Source of the DNA: an uncultured Bacilli bacterium
GTDB taxonomy: Bacteria > Bacillota_I > Bacilli_A > RF39 > UBA660
Length of the DNA stretch: 64,000 nucleotides
Reading direction: 5' to 3'
Assembly (NCBI GenBank): GCA_934122395.1
Contig: CAKOWQ010000001.1
Coordinates: 1 to 64,000, forward strand
This document shows positions 15,988 through 23,199 of the stretch, piece by piece (within the stretch, counting starts at the first letter, position 1; each line of letters opens with the position of its first letter). A program made the position numbers and the translations under genes. Under the pieces are notes generated by a model. The model was not told the origin of the DNA. It made no database searches and was given only the letters and a program-made list of their open reading frames with translations.

Positions 15988-16011
15988 AAAAAAAGCCGTT
16001 AGGCTTTTTTA
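15988..16011. terminator. bidirectional terminator between precursor and YcaO genes
   Basis: aaaaaagcc (15989-15997), loop gtta, ggctttttt (16002-16010). It works on both strands and separates the convergent precursor and YcaO genes. The final codon of YcaO is inside the loop. Confidence 0.88.
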
Positions 16012-17900
16012 TTATATACCAATGAATCATTATTAACAAATTTAGGATTTAGACTCGATAAATATTCCCTTGGATTATTAATAATATATTGAATATATTT
16101 GGTAATATTTTCATCTTTGACATTATAGTATTCCTTATTTGTAATACAATTAACTGTTATTTTATAGGTTAGTATTTTTTGCTGATTTAATTTAAAGTTT
16201 TCTATTTTATATTGTAATAGTTGCTGAAGTTCTTTGGTTTTAGAACATAAAATGCATAAAACCATTAATAAACTAGTAAAGTCTAATTTATAATAATCAC
16301 TTATCTCGTTTGTATGAAATAAATCAGATGGTTTAATCATTTCATCATATTTTAATAATTTATTATTATTTAAAAATATATTGATAAAATAAAGCATTTC
16401 TTTCTTTGAAACTTCTAGTATATGTGTGTAAGTATATTTAAGCTTATCATAATTTTTATTAACATTTAAATCTTCAATATCATAGCAATCAACAGTTGTC
16501 ATATATGGAATATAAACTCTATAAGTATCAAATCCTAAATTGTTATAATCAATTACATATATATTTTCCTTAATTAAAAATTTTAAATAATTTAATACTT
16601 CCTTATTTGAAGTTAGATAATCTTTGAAATGTAATTGTGATATATTAATATAACTGTTATTAAAAAAATTTTTTGTTAAATAACCATTGTTGTTATTAAA
16701 ACATCTTAACCAATTATATGATCTAAATGATGCACCATACTTTTGTATTAGCTCTTCTGCTTTTAAATTAGGAACCATCTTTTGTTTTAATTCCTTAAAA
16801 TTTACTCCCTGCATCATTTCTGTTATGCATCTTGATAGTGCAATATTAAATGATGTATCCGAACCCATTGTAAATGTATATTTATTGTGTTTTTTATCAA
16901 ATAACAAAAATCCTATTACAGGATACTTTCCTAAAGAACAATCTTTTATATAATACTCAAATCCCTTCTTTTTTAGAAGAACTAACATTTTCTTATTTTT
17001 TTCTGTAAGTGGGTATGAGGATATATCTATATTTCTTATTAAAATATTTTCTTCCAAACATTTTTGATAGCAATGACGCTCAAATATTTCAAAAATTGCT
17101 TGATTAACTGCTTCTTCAAAAGTATTACCAGATGCTAATCCATTAGTATGGCAGAATGAACAAATTGCATTAATTGGTATTAATTCTTTTTTATTAGTTT
17201 TAATATTGGTAGCTTCTGATACATTGAAGTATATTTTGTTTAAATCAAAAAAATTTTTTTTATATTCATTAGATGCCATATTGAGTAAAATTTCATATAT
17301 ATTATGTTTTTTATCAATAATATTTGTTTTAATTCTTTTTTTATTTAACATATTGCTTTGTAATCTTTCAATTAATTCGGCATATGCTGAAGCTTTTGCA
17401 AGTTCTAATGTTGTTCCTTTTCCGTTAGCACCCTTACCATTATTTAATTCTAATCTTATAGAATATGATCCACGTAAACTTCTTTTTAATCCTTTTTCAG
17501 AAATTTGATAGTTATTTGTTTTTAAAATATCTTTTATTATTTTAACTGTTTCTGAAGGTTGCCTATCCTTTCTTGAATTTGCACAGTTTTCATATGAAAT
17601 TGTATTATGATTTTTAGTCGAATAATAATATGTTATAATCTTTAAAATATCAGAATGGGCATTAATTTCGGATACTTTTGATATTATATTTATGTTTTTG
17701 TAATTTTCCTTTTCTATTAATGATTTTATTTTATTATCCATTATAATTGTTTTACAATCACTGAGAATTAAATAATTTATAATATGAGATATATTTTGAG
17801 AATTTAATTTATTTTTTTTAATATAAAAAATCAAGTATGTATTATTTGGTAGATTTAAATAATCTATTTTTTTTGAAGTAGTAATAATACCAACATTCAT
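15999..17900 (-). CDS. YcaO-domain peptide-modifying enzyme
   Basis: 633 residues. The YcaO domain (about 115-475) shows the ATP/Mg motifs: GTTLELAKASAYAELIER (Glu 175 and 178), SGNTFEEAVNQAIFEIFER (Glu 271 and 274) and ALSRCITEMMQG (Glu 361). YcaO enzymes use ATP to activate backbone amides, giving azolines, thioamides or amidines. The C-terminus lacks the Pro-rich PxPxP tail of classical azoline cyclodehydratases, and there is no ThiF-like or TfuA partner in the window. The N-terminal 110 residues are unrecognised and might bind the peptide. Start ATG 17900 follows AAGGAAGTG. It faces the precursor gene tail to tail and has its own promoter. Confidence 0.86.
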   Translation of the reverse strand: MNVGIITTSKKIDYLNLPNNTYLIFYIKKNKLNSQNISHIINYLILSDCKTIIMDNKIKSLIEKENYKNINIISKVSEINAHSDILKIITYYYSTKNHNTISYENCANSRKDRQPSETVKIIKDILKTNNYQISEKGLKRSLRGSYSIRLELNNGKGANGKGTTLELAKASAYAELIERLQSNMLNKKRIKTNIIDKKHNIYEILLNMASNEYKKNFFDLNKIYFNVSEATNIKTNKKELIPINAICSFCHTNGLASGNTFEEAVNQAIFEIFERHCYQKCLEENILIRNIDISSYPLTEKNKKMLVLLKKKGFEYYIKDCSLGKYPVIGFLLFDKKHNKYTFTMGSDTSFNIALSRCITEMMQGVNFKELKQKMVPNLKAEELIQKYGASFRSYNWLRCFNNNNGYLTKNFFNNSYINISQLHFKDYLTSNKEVLNYLKFLIKENIYVIDYNNLGFDTYRVYIPYMTTVDCYDIEDLNVNKNYDKLKYTYTHILEVSKKEMLYFINIFLNNNKLLKYDEMIKPSDLFHTNEISDYYKLDFTSLLMVLCILCSKTKELQQLLQYKIENFKLNQQKILTYKITVNCITNKEYYNVKDENITKYIQYIINNPREYLSSLNPKFVNNDSLVYNKKA

Positions 17901-17938
17901 TATATATCACTTCCTTTTAAGTAAAAATAATCGTATAT

Positions 17939-17967
17939 ATTATACAATATAATCTTTTAATTTACAA
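17939..17967 (-). promoter_or_regulatory. promoter of the YcaO gene
   Basis: On the minus strand, TTGTAA (17967-17962), 17 bases, TATAAT (17944-17939). The word tatgcacaaa (17991-17982) lies 14 bases upstream of the -35 box and recurs at 19872-19881. Confidence 0.65.
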
Positions 17968-17981
17968 TTTGTTAGATGAAA

Positions 17982-18024
17982 TTTGTGCATAATAGTTGAA
18001 GTTTTTTTGGAAATATGTTAATAT
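17982..18024 (+). promoter_or_regulatory. promoter of the peptidase-E-like gene with shared upstream word
   Basis: TTGAAG (17996-18001), 17 bases, TAATAT (18019-18024). The word tttgtgcata (17982-17991) directly upstream also precedes the divergent YcaO promoter and appears inverted before the double-HTH genes. Confidence 0.5.
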
Positions 18025-18047
18025 ATATAGTCAAATGAGGGGATTTT

Positions 18048-18896
18048 ATGTCTAAAAAAATAATCGCTTGTGGTGGTGGCAACATTGGGGAAGAAGAAAA
18101 TGGATTTTTAATGCCATATGAAACACAATTTTTTGATGAAGAAATAATAAATTTGTCTGATGCTAGAAGGCCGAAAATTCTATTTTTGGGACTTGCTGAT
18201 CCTGAAAACATAAAGAAATATTTTTATTACTTTTCTAATGTGTTTTCTAAAAGATATGGATGTCTATGTAAGTGTTTAGAATTATCTGATTTACATAATA
18301 ATCAAAAAATAAATGATATATTTGATTGGTGTGATGTTGTTTATATAGGCGGTGGAAATACATTTACCTTAGTAAATTTATGTCGTAATTATGGGATAAC
18401 TGATAAATTGTTGCTGGCATACAATCAAGGAAAGGTAATGAGTGGAATTTCAGCTGGAGGTATGTGTTGGTTTAAGTATGGTAATTCTGTTAATCCTAAT
18501 AATAGGGGTAAGCTTATTAAACAAGATTGTTTTGGCTTTAAAAATATGGTATTTGCACCACATTGTGATGAAATAAATGGTCATTTTGAAAATGTTGAAA
18601 ATTTAATATTAGATGAAAATTTGGTGGCACTTTCTTTATCTAATTGTAGTGCATTAGAAATTGTTGATGATAAATATAGACTTTTAAGTTCGTCATCATC
18701 AATAGATAAATATAAAATAGAACCATTTGCCATAAGAAGTTTTTGGAAAGATAAAGATTATATAATGGAAGATATGAGTTTAAATGAAGATTATTCAAAT
18801 TTATCTGAATTATTAAATCCAAGTTTTTTATATAATACTGATGTAAAAGATAATGTAAAAAGATTACTTAAGAGAAGAAATATTTATTTTAAATAA
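18048..18896 (+). CDS. peptidase E-like serine hydrolase (peptidase family S51)
   Basis: 282 residues. GISAGGMCW holds the nucleophile Ser 135 in a Gly-x-Ser-Ala-Gly elbow, VVYIGGGNTFTLVNL is the second S51 block, and MVFAPHCDE carries the likely catalytic His. The family splits Asp-X dipeptides or cyanophycin-like and modified peptides, and a related protein (MccF) destroys microcin C. Divergent from YcaO with a shared upstream word, so probably part of the cluster. It may clip the precursor, recycle it, or give self-protection. Start ATG 18048 follows GAGGGGA. It has its own terminator. Confidence 0.83.
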   Translation: MSKKIIACGGGNIGEEENGFLMPYETQFFDEEIINLSDARRPKILFLGLADPENIKKYFYYFSNVFSKRYGCLCKCLELSDLHNNQKINDIFDWCDVVYIGGGNTFTLVNLCRNYGITDKLLLAYNQGKVMSGISAGGMCWFKYGNSVNPNNRGKLIKQDCFGFKNMVFAPHCDEINGHFENVENLILDENLVALSLSNCSALEIVDDKYRLLSSSSSIDKYKIEPFAIRSFWKDKDYIMEDMSLNEDYSNLSELLNPSFLYNTDVKDNVKRLLKRRNIYFK

Positions 18897-18926
18897 AAAA
18901 AGCTTTCATTGTTGAAAAGCTTTTTT
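18895..18926. terminator. bidirectional terminator between peptidase and HTH genes
   Basis: agctttca (18901-18908), loop ttgt, tgaaaagct (18913-18921), with A and T runs on the two flanks. Serves two convergent genes. Confidence 0.75.
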
Positions 18927-19350
18927 ATTCAATTATTAATTTATCAATAGAATGTTTGAATTTTTTTGCTATTTTATATATTATTTCAGTTGGAATTAAT
19001 ATTTTATTAGTTTCATAAGAAGAATAACTTGATGAAGATATTTTTAAAAAAGAATAAATATCTCTTTGTTTTAAGTTATTTTCAACTCTTAATTTTTTTA
19101 AATTTTTTCCAATATTATTAATATTTTCTTTTATTAAACAGTAATAATCATTTTCTTTTGTTAAACCAGTTATATAATCAATAGAACATTTATAATAATT
19201 ACATATTTTGATTAGCTGTTTTAATGGAATGGTATTTTTTCCATTTTCCCATCCCGTATAAGTGGATCTTTCCACATTTAGTATATTTGCAACATCTTCT
19301 TGCTTCAAGCTATTGAGTTTTCTTATTTCTCTTAATTTTATAAATTTCAT
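18925..19350 (-). CDS. double helix-turn-helix (XRE-type) regulator, second of pair
   Basis: 141 residues with two XRE-like HTH units. The first reads LREIRKLNSLKQEDVANILN then VERSTYTGWENGKNTIPL. The second reads LKKLRVENNLKQRDIYSFLK then SSYSSYETNKILIPTE. Each is followed by the helix that ends in SIDYI or SIDKL. Start chosen at the ATG on 19350, two bases after the stop of the preceding gene; the frame extends upstream only as overlap. It probably forms a heteromer or regulatory pair with its neighbour, controlling this cargo region. The signal sensed is unknown. Confidence 0.78.
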   Translation of the reverse strand: MKFIKLREIRKLNSLKQEDVANILNVERSTYTGWENGKNTIPLKQLIKICNYYKCSIDYITGLTKENDYYCLIKENINNIGKNLKKLRVENNLKQRDIYSFLKISSSSYSSYETNKILIPTEIIYKIAKKFKHSIDKLIIE

Positions 19351-19352
19351 TT

Positions 19353-19808
19353 TTAATCTTCGACTAATATATCTTTCTTTGTTCTTCCAAGTATCCAATC
19401 AATAGAGTGATTACTAATTTTAGATAGATTAATTAATATTTCAGATGTTATTAATTTTTCTCCTCTTTCATAACTTGCTAAAGCAGAGAATGAGCAATTT
19501 AATATACTTCCAAGTTCACGTAGTGAATAATTTAGTTCTTTTCGTATCATTAATAGTCTTTGACCAATTTCTTTTAAATTTAAGTTTGTTGTTTTTGTTA
19601 TTTCTAATCTTCTATTTGTTAGTTTAAGTATGTAATCTATATTAACTTTGTAAAAATCAGCTAACTCTATCATTCTTTTTGTTGGAATGGGAATTTTATT
19701 ATGTTCCCATTCGGAATAAGTTGATTCAGAAACATTTAGTAATTTTGCAATCTCTTTTGATTTTAAATCCATTTCATCCTTTAGAATTTCTAGTCTATTT
19801 TCATTCAT
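19353..19808 (-). CDS. double helix-turn-helix (XRE-type) regulator, first of pair
   Basis: 151 residues built like its downstream neighbour. HTH one reads LKSKEIAKLLNVSESTYSEW then EHNKIPIPTKRMIELADFY. HTH two reads RKELNYSLRELGSILNCSF then ALASYERGEKLITSEILINL. Both units end in a conserved SIDWI/NIDYI helix, so the pair arose by duplication. Start ATG 19808. Two such genes in tandem next to a RiPP cluster suggest dedicated control. They may bind the word shared by the three promoter regions of this cluster (an inference). Confidence 0.78.
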   Translation of the reverse strand: MNENRLEILKDEMDLKSKEIAKLLNVSESTYSEWEHNKIPIPTKRMIELADFYKVNIDYILKLTNRRLEITKTTNLNLKEIGQRLLMIRKELNYSLRELGSILNCSFSALASYERGEKLITSEILINLSKISNHSIDWILGRTKKDILVED

Positions 19809-19866
19809 AATACATCACCCATACAATAATTTTTACATTTTATTTTGTATTATTTGTTTTTCTTCT

Positions 19867-19893
19867 CTAAATATGCACAAAATGTGATATAAT
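19867..19893 (+). promoter_or_regulatory. promoter with shared cluster motif
   Basis: Extended -10 TGATATAAT (19885-19893) drives the rightward gene at 19928. At the -35 position lies ctaaatatgcacaaa (19867-19881), which contains the words also found at 8008-8017 and, inverted, at 17982-17991. Confidence 0.55.
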
Positions 19894-19927
19894 ATTATGT
19901 AGAAGTATTATGAAAGGAACGTTTATT

Positions 19928-20533
19928 ATGAAAAAAGAGATGGTAAAAGAATTAATTGATGAGTCAAAAGAGATAATAAAAGTGTTAGATGATGAATCAA
20001 AAGAAGAAAGTCTTGCGGAAAAAGTTATTGATTTATGTTTATGGTATCAAATTGAAGATTCTCATAATATGATTAAAATATTTGAAAGTGAAATTAAGAT
20101 ACTTGAAATGCAAAAAGAAATGATTTTAAGTAACTGTACTTTTAAATTTCAAAGAAAAAAAGTAGAGAAAGAATTAGAAGGAATAGATAAAAAAATATAT
20201 AGATTATATGAAAATGTTGGGGAAGAAATCACACTTATAGAAAGAATGAAAGATGCTATTGCAGGAAGAAAAGATGATGAAAATAAAATTGATGACAATA
20301 CTAATGATTTAATAAGCTACTATGATTTATTATCTTATTTAAAACATGGAATTATATTTAAAAAAATTTCTCTAAATGAATTTAATAAAGAGATATTTTA
20401 TATTTATGACAATGAAGGAAACTATGTTATTGAAGATAAAACAAAGGTAGGAGATCAATTTACTTCATATCTTGGGGAGTTTGATTCTGACAATAACAAG
20501 TTTAAAAAGAACATAAAAATAATAGAAAAGTAA
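19928..20533 (+). CDS. hypothetical coiled-coil protein
   Basis: 201 residues, not recognised. The sequence is highly charged and helical, with long Glu/Lys-rich stretches (EIKILEMQKEMILSN, KKVEKELEGIDKKIYRLYEN) that suggest a coiled coil in the first two thirds. A beta-rich end follows (FYIYDNEGNYVIEDKTK, FTSYLGEFDSDNN). No signal peptide or membrane segment. Start ATG 19928, nine bases after AAAGGA. Divergent from the double-HTH pair and followed by three small membrane proteins, so it may be part of one small operon of unknown role. Confidence 0.6.
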   Translation: MKKEMVKELIDESKEIIKVLDDESKEESLAEKVIDLCLWYQIEDSHNMIKIFESEIKILEMQKEMILSNCTFKFQRKKVEKELEGIDKKIYRLYENVGEEITLIERMKDAIAGRKDDENKIDDNTNDLISYYDLLSYLKHGIIFKKISLNEFNKEIFYIYDNEGNYVIEDKTKVGDQFTSYLGEFDSDNNKFKKNIKIIEK

Positions 20534-20569
20534 ATTATTAAATAAAAATGTGATATAACTTTTAAGAGT

Positions 20570-20857
20570 ATGGTGGTTAGTGTGAGAGGAAATGATGATG
20601 TAAGATTTTATGTAATTTTGTTAATTATACAGGTAATATTGTCAATAATATATGCTGTTTATATAATTGTTGATGAAAGAAAAAAATGGCAAAAAAGAGA
20701 GTTTTTTAAGTATACACTTCGTTATGAAATGGATTATTTTCTATATATAGATATGGTTAAAAAAATGAGAATAGTGTTGTTTAAAAAGAAAATGCAATTA
20801 TTTTTGTTAAGCGTTTTGGTATTATTAAGGAGGATGTTTGTATGGAAGAAGAATTAA
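20570..20857 (+). CDS. small membrane protein of unknown function
   Basis: Up to 95 residues with one clear membrane segment (FYVILLIIQVILSIIYAVYIIV) and a second weaker hydrophobic stretch near the C-terminus. Basic between them. The true start may be GTG 20582, five bases after a GGTGG site. Its 3' end overlaps the next gene by 16 bases. No family recognised. Confidence 0.5.
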   Translation: MVVSVRGNDDVRFYVILLIIQVILSIIYAVYIIVDERKKWQKREFFKYTLRYEMDYFLYIDMVKKMRIVLFKKKMQLFLLSVLVLLRRMFVWKKN

Positions 20858-21090
20858 TAATTCCAATTTTATTCTTTTTTATAGCTGCTTTAGGTGGCAT
20901 ATGTTTATTGATATTTTGTTTTAGAAAAAATGATGATGGCTATGATTATGATAAAATTATAAGAATGATGCATGAGCAAACTGAAGAAAATTTGGATGCA
21001 CTTTCAAAGATGAATAAAGAAAAAGATAAGATAGAAGAAAAAATAAGAGATAAAAAGAAAAAACTTGGCATGAAACTTGTTGATAAATAA
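20842..21090 (+). CDS. small membrane protein with cytoplasmic coiled coil
   Basis: 82 residues. Membrane segment IIPILFFFIAALGGICLLIFCF at 6-27, then a charged helical tail with heptad character (EQTEENLDALSKMNKEKDKI). Start ATG 20842 with an excellent site AAGGAGGA. Overlaps the preceding gene and is probably cotranscribed with it and the next small protein. Function unknown. Confidence 0.6.
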   Translation: MEEELIIPILFFFIAALGGICLLIFCFRKNDDGYDYDKIIRMMHEQTEENLDALSKMNKEKDKIEEKIRDKKKKLGMKLVDK

Positions 21091-21106
21091 TATATGGTAT
21101 TTGATT

Positions 21107-21247
21107 ATGAATATGAATGATGTAAATGAAAGATTTAAGGTTATACTTTTTGTGATATTAGCTGTGCTTGTGATTATTTATGTTATATATGCGATAATCG
21201 AGGGAATAGTAGCACTTATTACAATATATAAGATAAATAAAAATAAG
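21107..21247 (+). CDS. very small membrane protein
   Basis: 46 residues starting at ATG 21107, with one hydrophobic helix (VILFVILAVLVIIYVIYAII) and a basic tail. It follows two other small membrane proteins with a 16-base gap. No strong ribosome site is seen, so it may depend on translational coupling. Unknown function. Confidence 0.4.
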
Positions 21248-21266
21248 GAATTTTGACATATAAAAA

Positions 21267-21293
21267 GATTAATGCTTATTTAGCATTAATCTA
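21267..21293. terminator. bidirectional terminator
   Basis: agattaatgc (21267-21276) pairs exactly with gcattaatct (21284-21293) across a seven-base loop. It lies between the small membrane protein genes and the convergent nucleotidyltransferase gene. Confidence 0.75.
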
Positions 21294-21296
21294 ATT

Positions 21297-22067
21297 TTAT
21301 CTTTTTTTTGAAAGAACAATTCTATGATTGTATTTATCAAAGTCTATTTCTCTAGTTGAATAATTATATAATCTTTCTAATGAAATCAACTTATTTGGAA
21401 GAGTTTGATTTTCATCCAAGCAACTTAAATATAATTCAATAAATTCTGCTGGTGGGTTTTCTTTTTTTATTGCATGTCTATAATCATCATTTAACATAGT
21501 TTTAAGTGCTTTTGTTCTTGATACTCCTGGTAGTCCATAATAAGAAAAGTAAAAGTCCTTAATTCTTTCTAAAGCTAAGTGATATGCATGGTTTGCGTAA
21601 ATGTCATTTTGCTCTATTAGATTTTTTAAATCATCAAAGAAATTATTAATTATTGCTAGCTGTTCTTTGGCTTCTTCTTCAGATAGACATGGCATAGGCA
21701 AAGAATGTATAGCTTTAATATAATCTTGCAATGTTTTAATTTTACCATTTTTATCTAAAATAATATCACCATACACTATCATAGATACTACAGCATTTCC
21801 TTGATTTTTAAATTCGTTCAATGTCTTTGAATACATACTTTCTAATCTTTTTTCAAAGTATTCAATTCTAATACCATCTATAAGTGCTGAGCCCCTTATT
21901 TCTTCTTCTAAGTTATTATTAAATATAATTTGCAAATCAATATCAGAAAATTGATTACCAAATCCAGTTTGATTGCTACCGTAAAAAATAATACCTTCAA
22001 TATCTTTACTGCTTAAATACCCCATTTTATTCACAAATTCCATAATTACATTTGTGAATTTTTGCAT
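21297..22067 (-). CDS. nucleotidyltransferase-domain protein (Pol beta superfamily)
   Basis: 256 residues. FYGSNQTGFGNQFSDIDLQI near the N-terminus is the GS-x(n)-DxD motif of Pol-beta-type nucleotidyltransferases, and a further acidic residue lies in IDGIRIEYFE. The C-terminal part is helical (NNFFDDLKNLIEQ, HLALERIKDFYFSY). Known relatives include aminoglycoside nucleotidyltransferases and HEPN-linked MNT proteins, but this one cannot be assigned to a resistance class from sequence. Start at the ATG on 22067 after AGGAGGAAAAA. Single gene on the minus strand between two rightward groups. Confidence 0.75.
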   Translation of the reverse strand: MQKFTNVIMEFVNKMGYLSSKDIEGIIFYGSNQTGFGNQFSDIDLQIIFNNNLEEEIRGSALIDGIRIEYFEKRLESMYSKTLNEFKNQGNAVVSMIVYGDIILDKNGKIKTLQDYIKAIHSLPMPCLSEEEAKEQLAIINNFFDDLKNLIEQNDIYANHAYHLALERIKDFYFSYYGLPGVSRTKALKTMLNDDYRHAIKKENPPAEFIELYLSCLDENQTLPNKLISLERLYNYSTREIDFDKYNHRIVLSKKR

Positions 22068-22219
22068 ATTTTTCCTCCTGACTATATATTATAACATTTA
22101 TATATAGAAAAGTCGCAAAATTTACGTAAAATGTATAAAAATAAGCTTGAAATGTTATTTTGTTAACTTGTATGATGTTTTCGTGAAATATTATCATATA
22201 TTTTTTTTACTCAAAAATA

Positions 22220-22248
22220 TTGTTTAAAATAAAAAATAGGTGTATAAT
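22220..22248 (+). promoter_or_regulatory. promoter of the 22278 gene
   Basis: TTGTTT (22220-22225), 17 bases, TATAAT (22243-22248), thirty bases before the start codon. Confidence 0.65.
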
Positions 22249-22277
22249 AATAGACCAATCGAGAAAGGAAGTTTTAT

Positions 22278-22694
22278 ATGAATTTTTATCTAAATCTTTT
22301 TTTGTCTAACAATAATTTAAAATATGAAGTTGAATCTTCTAATGGCATAATTCCAACAGTTGAAAATAAAAATGATAGAATATTAGAAAGAGAAAGTAGA
22401 ACAGTAGATAATGTTAGATTAAATATAGTAATGTTTAATTTAGCTTATCCAAAAGCAATAGAAGATGTGGTTAATACTCCTAACGATATAATGGAACAAC
22501 ATTATGATACATCTTTGATTTTAGAAATATATGATGATAAAGAAAAGAAACTTTATACATTTTATGATTTGCTTTATTCTACTAACAAATCATTAGATAA
22601 TGCAACGATTGAATATAATAAACTACATGAAATAATTTTTAGTTCTGATAATGCGAAAGATCTGCTTAATAGTATAGTAGAATTGACAAAATAA
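22278..22694 (+). CDS. hypothetical protein
   Basis: 138 residues of unknown family. No membrane segment. The C-terminal half (LDNATIEYNKLHEIIFSS) is helical and the middle (YDTSLILEIYDDKEKKLYTF) beta-rich. Start ATG 22278 after AAAGGAAG, under a good promoter. It lies at the edge between cargo and conjugation modules. Confidence 0.5.
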   Translation: MNFYLNLFLSNNNLKYEVESSNGIIPTVENKNDRILERESRTVDNVRLNIVMFNLAYPKAIEDVVNTPNDIMEQHYDTSLILEIYDDKEKKLYTFYDLLYSTNKSLDNATIEYNKLHEIIFSSDNAKDLLNSIVELTK

Positions 22695-22720
22695 CGAAAT
22701 AACACGAAAAAAACCAAATT

Positions 22721-22751
22721 TGACATGAAATGACATGAATTTGACACGAAA
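22721..22751 (+). repeat. short tandem direct repeats (iteron-like)
   Basis: tgacatgaaa, tgacatgaat and tgacacgaaa at 22721, 22731 and 22742 are spaced 10-11 bases apart, one helical turn. Degenerate copies lie upstream (aacacgaaa at 22701; tgacaaaat at 22684). They sit directly upstream of a strong promoter and could bind a regulator or replication protein of the ICE. Confidence 0.6.
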
Positions 22752-22756
22752 AAGAC

Positions 22757-22784
22757 TTGCTTTCTACACGTCAAGTAGTATAAT
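22757..22784 (+). promoter_or_regulatory. promoter of the conjugation-module leader
   Basis: TTGCTT (22757-22762), 16 bases, TATAAT (22779-22784), directly after the direct repeats. Confidence 0.65.
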
Positions 22785-22790
22785 AGAGTA

Positions 22791-22890
22791 AACTTGAAAA
22801 AAGTATGTCCTAAGAGATATTACTTTCTTTAAGTTTTTATTAATTCAACATTGTTTATGCTCTAAAAATGTGCTTTTAGGGCTTTTTTTG
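22791..22890 (+). ncRNA. putative short leader RNA ending in a terminator
   Basis: From the promoter at 22757, transcription would run about 100 bases without a convincing start codon and end at a hairpin gctctaaaa (22859-22867) / ttttagggc (22874-22882) followed by seven T. This is either a small RNA or an attenuated leader for the downstream conjugation genes. No known riboswitch family is recognised. Confidence 0.5.
22859..22889 (+). terminator. intrinsic terminator of the leader RNA
   Basis: Nine-base-pair stem with one G-U pair, six-base loop atgtgc, seven T. Confidence 0.8.
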
Positions 22891-22920
22891 GTGCAATTAC
22901 AAAAAAATGATAAAAAATGC

Positions 22921-22949
22921 TTGACAAATCCTAATAAAAGTAGTAGAGT
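22921..22949 (+). promoter_or_regulatory. second promoter before the leader ORF
   Basis: TTGACA (22921-22926), 17 bases, TAGAGT (22944-22949). The -10 is weak, but aagtagta and tagagtaaa around it are shared with the promoter at 22757, pointing to a duplicated control region. Confidence 0.45.
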
Positions 22950-23025
22950 AAATCCCCTAATTAAAAAAGCGAAGAGGTTTCTAAAGCGGCTTATTATTAG
23001 GAAATAAGTTTAGGTGGTGAAACAA

Positions 23026-23175
23026 ATGAAAAGATTATTATCAAGAAAGGGATCAAACAATTATTTTATTCTAACGCAAGTAAAAACAAGTTGTGATTTT
23101 TTAGTGTCTTATTTAGTGAATATTTTTATTGAAAGAGAGAAATGCCTTAGGGCTAATTTCCCTCTTTTTTCTTAA
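23026..23175 (+). CDS. short leader-type ORF overlapping a terminator hairpin
   Basis: 49 codons from ATG 23026, preceded by AGGTGGTG. The product starts MKRLLSRKGSNNYF and has no known family. Its last third overlaps a hairpin, gagagaaat (23135-23143) with atttccctc (23156-23164) plus an inner gcc/ggc stem, followed by TTTTTT. A translated ORF running into a terminator just before a sigma-like regulator recalls the leader-peptide attenuation upstream of tet(M) in Tn916. The regulatory role is inferred. Confidence 0.5.
   Translation: MKRLLSRKGSNNYFILTQVKTSCDFLVSYLVNIFIEREKCLRANFPLFS
23135..23172 (+). terminator. terminator hairpin inside the leader ORF
   Basis: Stem with one A-C mismatch extended by an inner gcc/ggc stem, followed by TTTTTT. 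It ends 28 bases before the sigma-like regulator gene. Confidence 0.65.
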
Positions 23176-23199
23176 TTTAGGATTTATAGGGGGTTAGCT

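Noticed and set aside
17206..17508. Open frame opposite the YcaO gene, and similar antisense frames elsewhere (for example 39507-39812, 41053-41484, 26884-27114)
   Set aside because: They lie fully inside well-supported genes on the other strand, have low-complexity hydrophobic products and no ribosome sites.
20857..21297. Insertion sequence or transposase remnant in the small-ORF region
   Set aside because: No transposase motif or terminal repeats; only small membrane protein frames and a terminator are seen.
21297..22067. Aminoglycoside resistance nucleotidyltransferase
   Set aside because: The GS/DxD motif shows the superfamily, but nothing in the sequence identifies an antibiotic-specific class.
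22721..22751. CRISPR array
   Set aside because: Repeats are ten bases, contiguous and without spacers; no cas genes are present.
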